This document shows, piece by piece, positions 20,004 to 29,811 of a DNA stretch of 64,000 nucleotides (within the stretch, counting starts at the first letter, position 1; each line of letters opens with the position of its first letter). This DNA is from Anaspis maculata (lineage: Eukaryota > Arthropoda > Insecta > Coleoptera > Scraptiidae). The DNA is taken from contig OX421966.1 of the NCBI GenBank assembly GCA_949128115.1, positions 6,696,001 to 6,760,000 of the forward strand, read 5' to 3'. The position numbers and the translations under genes are program-made. The notes beneath the pieces were generated by a model. It saw only the letters and a list, made by a program, of their open reading frames with translations. It searched no databases and had not been told where the DNA came from.

Positions 20004-21297
20004 CAGGGTGATTCATGAGTGACCTTACATAGGCTAATGAGAGATAGAGGACTTCGAGGCGAGTCAGGATCCACTGAGGAAATTTTGTTTTCTCCATTGG
20101 TTACGAAGATACAGGGTGTCTTGTGTGTTTCGTGTGAAACTTGGATCAGCGATATTTCTGAAACGGCTAAAGATATTGTGTTGAAATTTACCAGTAATAT
20201 TTCTCTGCTGGAACTTATCCAGAAGTAATACCGGATGAGTCAAAATCCAGGGCCGAAATTGAAAAAATGTGCCCCTTTTTTATTTGATCAAAAAGTACAT
20301 TTTCTGACCGTTTTTCTGAAAAACTGTTATCGGATTCGAAAAGCTCAGGAAAAATGCTTCAAGAATCACTCTTCAATTTAGATGGCACACCTAGACCGTT
20401 TCGACAAAAAAAATAAAAGTAATATTTGTGGGTAAGTTTCCATTTTTGACCGGACATAATCGACTCATTGTTTGATTGAATTCATTGAAATTCATTTTTT
20501 AGCTTGTCTCTGTGGAACAGAAGGGCTTGGTAGTAAGAAAAATTTCATAGCCGGAATTTTTTTTTTGACGATCAAATCGAGTCTAATTTTGGTTTCGCTC
20601 TCGATTTTGTTATAAAAAAAAATTGTCAGCTCTGTCAGCTTAAAAATAATTCAAAAAGCTATATGGTTTACGAGGAAAAAAATTATGAAAATTTGCCAAA
20701 CATATGTGGGACTAATGGGTTTATTTTTCTATCTGTTGATGAGACATACGGTTCAACAATAGTTTAACGATAAGTGAAAATGTTTCTATGTAAGCACTCC
20801 TCCTTTAGCAATAATCGGAGGTAAAAATAAATAATTTGTCAGTGTCAACCTCAACTGATGATGCCTCGACTAACTCCCTTTCCTCGTCTCTTTGTCCATT
20901 ACATAAGGTAAGGACCCTTATGTTTGGTTAATGGTCGCAATTATCCACTCGGGTTACCTATCTAACTGTATTTGTACCCGCTACTTGTTGAATAGGTAAT
21001 AAATAAATAAATAATAATAATAATAGGTAATAATAATGGTCAACTAACGTCATTCTTGACAATAATACCTTATTATCGATCAACCATTATTGAGTATGTT
21101 GTTTCCATAGTACCAGATTAGAATTATCCACGTGAGGCATTGCATCGGCGATCCCCAAAATTTTCTTCGATGTTGAGTTCAAATAAGTCATTATTTCAGG
21201 ATTTTTTTTTCAACTTTTCTCCCTCAGAAATAGTTTTTCTGGCACATCCTGAGCTCACCCGTGAAAGGAAAGTCACAAGTTGTGAATCACCCCACTA
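20004..21297. mobile_element. Possible old TIR element with CAGGGTGATTCA end
   Basis: Left end CAGGGTGATTCATGAGTGAC after TA; right end, read in complement, GGGGTGATTCACAACTTGTGAC. The ends agree only in patches, so boundaries are uncertain. The left end cuts off the piggyBac relic. An ATA-rich microsatellite lies inside (about 20,998-21,036). Confidence 0.35.
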
Positions 21298-22679
21298 TAT
21301 TGAAAAATGTCAAAGTTCATAACTTTGTCATTCAATTATTCAAGATTTTCCATCAAACATTTCATCCTGTGAACCGATTTTCACAATTTCTTTTACTTTT
21401 GGCAGTCTTGGTCATAGCTATAACCAATATACGTCTCTTTCCGCATCTATCTATCGTTTTGGTTCAGTTTTACCCAATACAAACTGACCTGTGGATAACG
21501 AAATCATGGCAATGTACATTGGAGATAAGTTAAAATAATCAAGTCATTTCAAACAATTCACGGAACATTTCTGGTCAAATAGTGGGACAACTTGGAGAAA
21601 AGTAAGATATCTTACAAACGCATGAGGGTATGTTTTGTGCAATAGTGAGTTAAAATGAAATATCTGAAGACTTTCATTGACTCAGTTGGTTTTTTGGTAT
21701 AAGAGTGAGATATCTTTCACAGTAAAATACTGAGATAACATGAAAAACAAGGACAACTTGAAATTTCCAAATCAGATTTGTTGTAAAATTGGGACATGTT
21801 GAAATGTCTTCGTATTATACCAGAAAGCAAGGTCAAATTCGATCTATTTTTCAGTAGAAGAAATAGAACATTTTGAGATGTCCGAGTATTAGACCAAAAC
21901 TGTTTGAAAAACAGATAATTATAACAGTGAGATATTCATTTTTCATGTACTTCCATGATGATTCCGAGTAATTCGATTTTTTTACCAGGTAGAGAATAGC
22001 TTGGAGCTATAGATTTTGAATTAATCCGAAAATCCGAAATTTGAAGTTATCTTACTATCATTCTAGCACAGCGATGTTTTTTATCTGCATTGTTGATTTG
22101 TTGATTTGTTGATTTATTATGCATTGTTTACTGATGTGTTTTGCATTTGTTTACTGATGTTTCTGTGATTTTGTTTTACTAATTTCACTTACACTGAATA
22201 CCGGAATTTATCAGTGAGTTTTTGTCATTCATTTGTCATGTATGTGTGAGAGTTCTCTTATCAGGGCTTAACTCAGGGTTTTCTTTGACTGGGTTTTTTC
22301 CCTGAGTGCCTTTTTCCGAATCCGTCACTCTTCACTTTTTCTTTGACAGACTGTATGACATATTCTGTTGTTGATTTTTGTTCATTTTGTCTTTGTGTGT
22401 CATTTTGCAACTCTGCCAGTCCTGTTAGGTGTTTTATGAAAAGAAACTGATTTCATTCACATTTTGCTGATGATTTCAATAAAAATTCATTTTGTTTGCT
22501 GTTGATTCGTGTTTTTGTTCGACTTTTAATACAATCCTCATCCCCAAAGTTCCGTTCTCGTCGCGAGTATAGAGCCTGCGTGAATCGAACAACGTAAGCA
22601 AAACGTAAGTAAGAGGTCCAAGGTAAGGAGGGGGGGGGGGTGACGACAATCATAGCCAGGGGTCCAGAAGGGGGGAGCA
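21298..22679. other. Non-coding AT-rich region
   Basis: No gene recognized. It contains a GTTGATTT short repeat (about 22,091-22,120) and a run of ten or more G (22,628-22,640) next to the truncated end of the BEL gag relic. Confidence 0.5.
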
Positions 22680-22964
22680 GTACACCACCCTGTAGAATTT
22701 ACTCTCAAATTCCCGCATTGTCTGACTCTCAGCCTCCAAATGTTCACCGGCCGTGTGGCTCTCAATTTCCAATTGGAGATCCTCGAACTGAGACAAGATA
22801 GGATTAGTGTCCTCAAGTCGCTTTCGCAACTGCAAGGTATCAGCCTGACTAACAGTATTTTCAGCATTACGAGTAGCTATCAATTCGTTTACGAAATCGG
22901 TAAATCGAGTAAGCTTTGCCTTTATGGCACTCCGCTTTCTAACTAGCTCTGCCCGCTCTGCCAT
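22680..22964 (-). pseudogene. BEL/Pao gag N-terminal fragment
   Basis: Minus-strand frame from ATG 22,964: MAERAELVRKRSAIKAKL, then FTDFVNEL, QLRKRLEDTNPILSQFEDL and FESKFYRV. This is the helical N-terminus typical of BEL gag, upstream of a DUF1759 domain that is missing here. The fragment ends in a G-run. Its 5' leader and LTR are probably those at 26,647-27,498, moved apart by the TIR element at 23,236-26,646. Confidence 0.7.
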
Positions 22965-23784
22965 TCTCTCGAATTTGGAATGTGAAATGAGCAAAGTGTG
23001 TGCTACGCCACTGGAAATATGCTAAATGTGCATAGAATGAAGCTGTAGGCTTGTAACTACTATTCACCGAAGTGTTTCTCAGTCATTTATTATTTTTAAC
23101 ACGCAAGCAAATCTGAAATGTCGTACAAATTGACAGGAAAAAACACGGTACTCGCGGGTGAAAATGAAATGCACTGACAAACTTAGTACCTTATTTGCAA
23201 TGAAATGCAAAGTGGAAGTGAAATTTACAAAACTCATAGTACGTCGGGTACACATTAAATTGAACCAAAAAGCTGCACATTTTGATTGGAATATGCCACT
23301 TGCTATGATTATAGATAAGGTCATAACAAAGTTTTTTGGCAACAGCGCCACTTGAAAATCCGTGCAGGAAACAAGATGGCGGCCTTCAAAGATGAACACT
23401 ACCTGTCTCTTGTAATTTGTTGTATTTCAGCTTCTAGCGGTCCGATTTCAATTTTTTTTTTCTGTTCAGAAGCCCTGCTGAAGGCAAAGCATACCTGCTA
23501 TCACCCATTTCCCTTTTGACATTTACAGTTTCGTAATATTTGGAAAAAGAAATATTTTTTCTCACTTATTGAAATAGTCAACATGTGTGTATTTTTCGTG
23601 AATTTTATCGCTTTCTGATCATTGCATAAAAGAAAGGACAGTTTTTGATTTTTGAAACTCTTCCCTCATCAAGTAAAGCAAAAATTAAGATAGACCTTAG
23701 GTTATTCAATCGGGTAGACGTGTTTTTGATGTCGAAACAATTTTATGGAATTTGGAATAGGTTTTAATGAAAATAAATACATAG

Positions 23785-24208
23785 TGTTACGAAACTTGCG
23801 ACCATCCCGGCTCTTTCTAGAGAAATCTAGATTTCCGCGTTGCATTCGGGAAGCATCGAGAGACTTCAGCGGTCGGTCACGACACGTCGAGACTTCTGGC
23901 GGAGGTGCCGTAGAAGGTACGCGTATATTCTCGACGCAGATACCGGAAAAATCCTCGTGTGCTGGAAACACCATCAGGAAGCATCCAGAACCTTCGATGC
24001 CACTATAAGAAAAGAACTCGACCTGGCATCGGGAGAGTTGGAATCGAGCGATCGTGGCGTTAACATCTCAGCGACATTGTGAATTTTTAAGCGATTAATA
24101 ATTCTGTGCGTTATATAGTTGTATCGGTAGAAGCTTATAAAGTGCAGTTTGTTTACAAGTAAATCAGCACGTTCAATTTCAAAATAGGCGAGCCCGAATA
24201 CCGTAACA
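23785..24208 (+). repeat. Gypsy 5' LTR of the truncated copy
   Basis: 424 bp from TGTTACGAAAC to CGTAACA, homologous to the LTR at 13,832-14,256. It is followed by a primer binding site and gag, so it is the 5' LTR. Confidence 0.9.
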
Positions 24209-24210
24209 GC

Positions 24211-24225
24211 TGGTGGCAGAAGTGG
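24211..24225 (+). promoter_or_regulatory. Gypsy primer binding site
   Basis: TGGTGGCAGAAGTGG two bases after the LTR. It resembles the complement of a tRNA-Leu 3' end with one mismatch; the tRNA assignment is inference. Confidence 0.65.
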
Positions 24226-24288
24226 ATATTTCGGAATTTGGGAATTTCAACTGCTGATTTCGAGGTAATCGATTAGTGACTGCGCCGA

Positions 24289-25325
24289 TTGTCGGAACAT
24301 TCGAGAAATCGTTTGATGATCAGAAGCATTACACAAAAAGAAACAGAAAAGGTTTTAGCGAGCATCATGGCGATGATGCAAGAACAAAAAAAGGAACGTC
24401 TCGAAGAGAAGGAAGAATTGAAGAAAGTTCTGGAAGCCCAGGAGCAGAAGCAAAAAAGAATTCTCGAACAGCAGGAGCAGAGACGGCTCGAAGAAAAGAT
24501 GGAATTGAAGAAAGTTCTGGAAGCCCAAGAGCAGAGACGGCTTGAGGAGAAAGAAGAATTTAAGAAAGCTCTCGAAGAGCAGAAAACAGAGCTCAGAGAA
24601 GTACTGGAGGGTCAAATGCATTATCCAGAGAAGAAACAAGAGAAATTGAAAGCTGACATTCTAGATAATGTACACGAACAAATACAAACGGTCCAGGGAT
24701 TTGTCCATGAGAAGGTGGCAGCGATGGAGGCAAACATCTTGCTACTGGAACAACGTGTTGGAAGAACTGCCATTTCCAGTTCAGCGACGAGCACAGGCGG
24801 GATCCATCGCGTGAAGCTGCCGAATTTTGATGGACAAAGCTCATGGTCCACTTACAAAAGGCAATTCGACGCAGCGGCAGAAGCTAACGGATGGACGGAC
24901 GAGGAAAAGGCTACTGCACTGGTTTTTGCATTATTAATGGACTGAGGGACAGCGACTTGCGCCAGATGGTCACAATCAGCAACCCAGCGACGCTCACCGA
25001 TGCCTTAATCTACGCGATTCGCATCGAAGCAGCCAAGGATTCTTCACGTCACTTCAAAATCAGAGAAGCGACATCGGAAGCACCCGAGAATCCAACAGTC
25101 AGGAAGGTCAGCGATTCACAGTCCCCGTCAGTCCAGGAGATGTTCCAGAAGATTCTCATCGCTTTGGAAAATAAAGAAGCAAAGATAGGGGGCAGGCCGC
25201 GTTGCTTCGGCTGTGGGAAACCGGGACATCTGCGCCGGGATTGCAGGCAAGGGTCGAGTTCAAGTGACCGTTCCGCGCCGGGGCGAAGAACTCCCAGCCC
25301 AGTTAGACGCAACCAGGAAAACTGA
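24289..25325 (+). pseudogene. Gypsy gag, frameshifted
   Basis: Two overlapping frames (24,289-24,945 and 24,891-25,325) join near 24,935. The N-terminal part is a long coiled coil made of a repeated 22-residue block (ELKKVLEAQEQ three times). A capsid-like region follows (HRVKLPNFDGQSSW, TYKRQFDAAAEANGW). The second frame ends in a CCHC knuckle CFGCGKPGHLRRDC at about 25,202-25,244. It is the gag of the same family whose pol is at 11,395-13,830. Confidence 0.88.
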
Positions 25326-25393
25326 TTCCAGCTAGCGCTGAGGGGCGCACGCTGGCTGGCAGTCCCCAATGCGCCAGGAGCTACTTCGTCTCG

Positions 25394-25585
25394 TTGTTGA
25401 GGAAGTCACCTAACAGCCTTCTTCTGAGTGGGAAGCTTGATGAAGACGATTGCGTTTTGGTTATTGACACCGGAGCCACAAAGTCGATCGTTCGACGTGG
25501 AATGCTTCGAAAACAACGGATCGTTCCTTCAAGTCTTTTATATGAATTGACGACCAACGAGCATAGTGGGGATGATACATTATGA
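25394..25585 (+). pseudogene. Gypsy protease start, truncated
   Basis: The frame contains VIDTGATKSIVRRGML, the D-T-G-A catalytic motif of a retropepsin. Sequence homology stops near 25,585, so RT, RNase H, integrase and 3' LTR of this copy are missing. Confidence 0.8.
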
Positions 25586-25926
25586 AAAACCACGGTGTCA
25601 ACTTTTTCAGTGTATGAATGAACAGTTCATCCTTCCATCTCTGATGGACCGAACAAACGCCAGAAGAACTATCTCCAAATTCAATACTGAAAACTAGAAA
25701 CGGAAACTTGGATAGTTTGAACGTTTCTTTTCAACCCACTCGTCAAATGAGATATCTAAATGAATCTAATTTGAATCTTATCAATCTGATGAAATCTGAT
25801 GAATTGCTTTTGACTTAGTTACATGAGTAACTTTGAGACACGCCTCGGCCCCCGCTAATGTGTCAATTCCAGAGTTTGCCCCCACTCCATTCTAACCATC
25901 TACCTTTGAGAACTTGGCCGAGTACC

Positions 25927-26050
25927 TACCGTATAATCAAAAACTTCCCTCCTCTAGGCAGGCTGTGGCCTGGTGAAAATCAGCCTCGTTTGCCTGCCAA
26001 CGACCAGACTACAGCCTGCCTAGAGGAGGAAAGTTTTGGATCATGCGGTA
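25927..26050. mobile_element. Short palindromic MITE, copy 2
   Basis: About 124 bp folding back on itself, with TCCCTCCTCTAGGCAGGCTG at the left and CAGCCTGCCTAGAGGAGGAA at the right, closely matching the copy at 10,083-10,213. Confidence 0.88.
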
Positions 26051-26646
26051 CCTATCTTCAGGAAAGTCTGCTCAATATGGAAAGCTGCAAAAATGGCTAC
26101 TAAATTCGATTCGTGTATTCTTTGTTCCAAAAGTGTGAACAATTACAAAATCTTTTTACAGTGTTGCTCTTATTTTCGGTGTGTTTTCAACAAATGTACC
26201 GCCGTTTTGCGAGACTTTTTATATAGGTGGAAAGTAGAACCTGTTTTTTCATCCGTGAAGTGATTAGGAAACTGATATTGTCAATATATTAAAGCCGTGT
26301 TCAATAAATGAAATGAATTGAAACTAAGAGTTGAATATTAAGATTTTTCAAAGTTCTACAAAACTATCGATGTCAAGAAAAAACTATGATGGCAGAATAA
26401 GCTTTATCATAAGCAGGGCTCTCAAATGAAAAAAAGAAAATTGAAATCGGACCGCTGGAAGCTGAAATACAACAAATTCCAAGAAAAAGATGGCGCCCAT
26501 CTTTGAAGGCCGCCATCTTGTTTCCTGCACGGATTTTTAGGTGGCGCTCTTACCAAAACGCTTTGCTATGAACCCATCTATGATCATAGTGAGTGGCATA
26601 GTCCAATCAAAATGTGCAGCTTTTTTTTGCTTACCCAACGTACTAT

Positions 26647-27348
26647 CCTATCACGTGAAATCCAACAAATGCCGCCGAACGTCAATGTCAGAGCGCAACG
26701 AAACAAAGAGAAAAATGCGTAACCGCTGTGGTTTACAAAATATGAACGCGTGCAGATTGAGCAACAAACAAATCCCGAAAGGAAAAATGGAAATTGAAAG
26801 GAAAACCTGGTCAAATCCTGAAGGTAATCTGCGATGGATATCAGCTGTTACTGTAGATGGGCGTTGTCCCGCTCCCGCTGATAGCAGCTGACAGTCTTGA
26901 CTTTTGCGTCACAATGACAACAAATTGGCGAAGGGCCGCGACCTCTGGCGGCTGCTGCTGCTAGCGTCGTTGAGGGTAGACAGCTGCTCAAGAATGTCGG
27001 TAACGTAGGTCGCTGTTGATCGAAAGCGCTGGGCGTGTTGATCGCTGGACGAATCGGAACCAGACAGGAAAATGGCGGACACATTCGCGCCAAACAAATA
27101 AATCGATTTTTCAGACGAATTGATCGATTTAAGGAAAGAATGTACCGGTGAAAACTACACAGGCACAGATTTCACAAAGCACAGTCTTGCAATTAAGGAC
27201 CACTCACAAAGCACGTGAGATCGCGTCACAACGTCGTTACTACGAATGGCGGCGTCGCGAGCGAGGTATTCGATTACTCAGTTCAAGCAGCAAGCACGGT
27301 TCTTCATGATCCGGTGACGAAGGATCAATGTTTGCGTTTAGGAAAGAA
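26647..27348 (-). other. Probable BEL leader region next to the relic LTR
   Basis: Lies between the LTR candidate and the long-TIR element. Read on the minus strand, the sequence shortly after the LTR has TTGATCCTTCGTCACCGGAT, similar to the primer-binding region of the intact BEL copy. The remaining 600 bp have no recognized protein. Confidence 0.4.
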
Positions 27349-27498
27349 TGTAGGATAATTACTATACTTTTTGGTCCTAGCTCGCGTTTATTTACAGTTT
27401 TACATTTAATTACAATAAGGAACGACCGCGAACCCGTCTTGTCGCGGGTGCCATATTGCTCTCACTCCCTTCCGGGTGGCACCCCACCACTCATTACA
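27349..27498 (-). repeat. Candidate LTR of the relic BEL element
   Basis: On the minus strand it begins TGTAATGAGTGG, contains AATAAA, and ends ATCCTACA. The 3' boundary is supported by the primer-site-like sequence that follows. The 5' boundary is uncertain; 150 bp is short for a BEL LTR. Confidence 0.45.
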
Positions 27499-27564
27499 AT
27501 AATTGTGCGTTCTTGCATAGCTGGAAACCCTAGTGTAAGTAGTCCTTTGTGCCTTCATGTAATA

Positions 27565-28325
27565 TAGGTACGGAGCTCTATCGGACCCCGTTGCGTCCGC
27601 AAGTATAGTTTGGGACCCTAGTGAGCCCCCTTGTGTTTATCTTTCAGCTATTAAAATTCCAGTAGGTACCTACATCCCCTTTGCTTTTTTCGGTTATCCA
27701 GAGCTTCATTAGGCCCCCTTGTTCCTTCAACGTCTTTTGAAGCTCTGCTGAGCCCCCTCACATCCGTTTCTGGGGCAGTCATGAGCACCTTCTGCTTTGG
27801 TGATATTTGGAGTCCTATCGGACCTCCTTGGGTCCGTAAGTGTAGTGGAGCCCTAATGAGCCGCTTTATGTTTTTTTCTTGGCTATCAGAATTTCAGTAA
27901 GCTTCCTGTTGCCTTCTTGTGTGTATCCAGAGCTTCATTGGGCCCACTTGTTTTTCCAACGTCTTTTAAAGCTCCGCTGGGCCCCCTTACATATTTTCGT
28001 GGCTTTCAAAGCAGTAGTAAGCAGCTTGTGTCTTCATGTGGTATTCAAAGCCCTATCGGGCCCCCTTGATCCTCAAGTATAGTATGAAGCCATGATTAGC
28101 CTGCCACTCAGACTATTATTGGTTTACCGAGTAGCAGTAGGCCCCATTTGTATTTCCTTGTTATATGAAGCTTTATAAGGCCCCCTTTGTGTCTTCAATA
28201 TCGTTTGTAGCCCTGCTGAGCCCCTTGCATTCTTGCATGATTTTTGGAACTCAATCGAACCTCTTTGTGTTTGATAATGTTTTTGAGAGCCCTTTATTGA
28301 GCCCCATTGTGGTTCCATTTGTAAT
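27565..28325. repeat. Higher-order tandem repeat, ~237-bp unit of four ~60-bp monomers
   Basis: Monomers share GAGC-C--TGAGCCCCCTTGTG-like cores. Four distinct monomers follow each other (CCTAATGAGCC, TTCATTGGGCC, CTCTGCTGAGCC, CCTATCGGACC) and the set recurs: CCTAGTGAGCC at about 27,616, CCTAATGAGCC at about 27,852, CATGATTAGCC at about 28,090. That is just over three sets with strong divergence. No coding meaning is seen. Confidence 0.75.
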
Positions 28326-28394
28326 AAGCCCCCTTACGCTCCTCGCTTGCGACCTCACTTGCGACTAATTGTCCGCAACGAATTGTTTTAGCAC

Positions 28395-28590
28395 CGTTTA
28401 TTTCGGGGGCCTTTTTTTCCATATGCGGTTTTTCTGGGGGCTTTTTTCTGGGGGCGATTTTTCCGAGGGCGTTTTTCCAGAGGTGTCTTTTCCCGGGGCT
28501 ATTTTTTCTCAGGGGTGTTTTTTCCGGGGGGTGATTATTCCGGGTGCGTTTTTTCCGGGGGTGTTTAGCTGGGGGCGTTTTATCCGGAGA
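28395..28590. repeat. G-rich minisatellite (TTTTTTCCGGGGGCG type)
   Basis: About ten alternating T-runs and G-runs of 4-6 G spaced 15-22 bp apart (TTTTTCTGGGGGC, TTTTTCCGAGGGCG, TTTTTTCCGGGGGG). Closely spaced G-runs could form a G-quadruplex on the plus strand. Confidence 0.75.
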
Positions 28591-28725
28591 CCAGATTTTA
28601 TACGACCTTGAGTTTGAATGAAATTTCTTTGTTCTTCCTTCAATTGGAAAAAATCAAGAAATCTATTCCAGGACAAATCATAATCAAGGCAAATTATGCG
28701 GAGGAAATAATAACTTGCTTTTGAT

Positions 28726-28778
28726 CAAGCTTTTGATCGAGCTTTTGATCGAGCTTTTGATCGAGCTTTTGATCTTCT
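28726..28778. repeat. 12-bp tandem repeat GAGCTTTTGATC
   Basis: Four to five head-to-tail copies of GCTTTTGATCGA, each with the GATC core. It lies about 200 bp past the PITRM1 stop codon, in the probable 3' flank. Confidence 0.85.
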
Positions 28779-28982
28779 CATCAACGCAGGTATCCATTGG
28801 TCAGACACTGAAAAGAATTTAAGCGCAGGGAGGTATTAATGCTATCGATACATTTGATTAATTAAGGAGATAATGAAGCGGATTAAGTAACAAAATATAA
28901 GACAAAACCTAAACAAAATTAAACAACAGAGCAAGCAATAATATTTCATTGAACAATATCTATTAAAGGATTATAAAACGTA

Positions 28983-29721
28983 TCAATCTCTATCTATTAC
29001 AGTCCACAATTCATTGTCTCTGCCGGTGGTAGTCAATCCGTCGCTTTTGGGGCCCAGGATAACTTTGCCAATCAATGCCTTGTTTTTGGCTGCCAGATAT
29101 TTCTCCGCCATCTCCCTCAACCCGGCTTTGTCGACGCTTATGACCTGAGCTCTGTGTCTCTTCAGAATGTCGGGCGTCAGTCGCCTCAGAAATTCATCGT
29201 CTCCTTTGGAGCTGGGTGGAACGGGCTTGTCTACGAACTTGAAGACTCGGAGTTTGGCCTCCAGGATCTCTTGGTCCGTCACCTCATCCAACTCTTGCCG
29301 CAGCCATTTGTGCGAGTTGTCAAAAACGTCCAAGGTCTGCAGGTGTCTCGGATCGTGGTAACTGTAGAAGGTGAACACGCCGTCTTTGGTCATCTTGGCG
29401 CCTGCACCGTAAGCCCCGCGCTTCTCGCGCAGCACAGGGTGCAGATATTTGATGGAAAGCAAACCGGCCAGCACGCGCAGTTTGGCGTGATCTTTGTCCG
29501 AAAATGGCGCCGTCAAAATGGCCTTGCTGCAATAATAAACGGGTATGCTCAACACGTAATGTTGGCAGTTGACGGCGTCCTTGGGGGCCCATATTTTGCC
29601 TTCGACGTACGTGTGGTCCGGTTTCTGGTATGGGTTGTGCGACTTGAGGTCACAGAGGAATCTTTGCAAAGATTTCATCACGTCCTGCTGATGCTTGTCC
29701 GGAGTCAAGTTTATGGAACAT
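28983..29721 (-). CDS. PITRM1: Presequence protease PITRM1-like, last exon
   Basis: C-terminal 246 codons of an M16C metalloprotease that degrades cleaved mitochondrial presequences and other peptides in the matrix. Read across the junction, the residues MRCSINLTPDK match the human MRCSVNATPQQ region. The acceptor TTCTGTTGTAG lies at 29,722-29,732. Conserved features are PFSDKDHAKLRVLAGLL, LHPVLREKRGAYGAGAK (the Arg/Tyr-containing loop of M16 C-terminal domains), FTFYSYHDPRHLQTL and VFKFVDKPVPPSSKG. The stop is at 28,983. The exon has no frame break and the junction phase fits the upstream exon, so the gene looks functional despite the giant intron. Confidence 0.95.
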
Positions 29722-29811
29722 CTACAACAGAAGTTACAAGAATCAAATTGAGTCTGAAATTAGAGAGAAGGCGCTTTTTTTGCACTTTCTGATTAAAAAT
29801 GTACGATTACG

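Larger units (their letters stand above)
23236..26646. mobile_element. Long-TIR element (~220-bp arms) carrying nested insertions
   Basis: Arms at 23,236-23,455 and about 26,430-26,646 are inverted and share ATAGTACGT, AAGCTGCACATTTTGATTGG, CAGGAAACAAGATGGCGGCC and GCGGTCCGATTTCAATTTT with moderate divergence. Inside lie the 5' half of a Gypsy element and the second copy of the short palindromic MITE. No transposase of its own was seen and no target duplication was found. Confidence 0.75.

Noticed and set aside
29154..29792. 212-codon plus-strand open frame
   Set aside because: Antisense to the PITRM1 last exon, which is strongly supported by conserved residues and splice sites.
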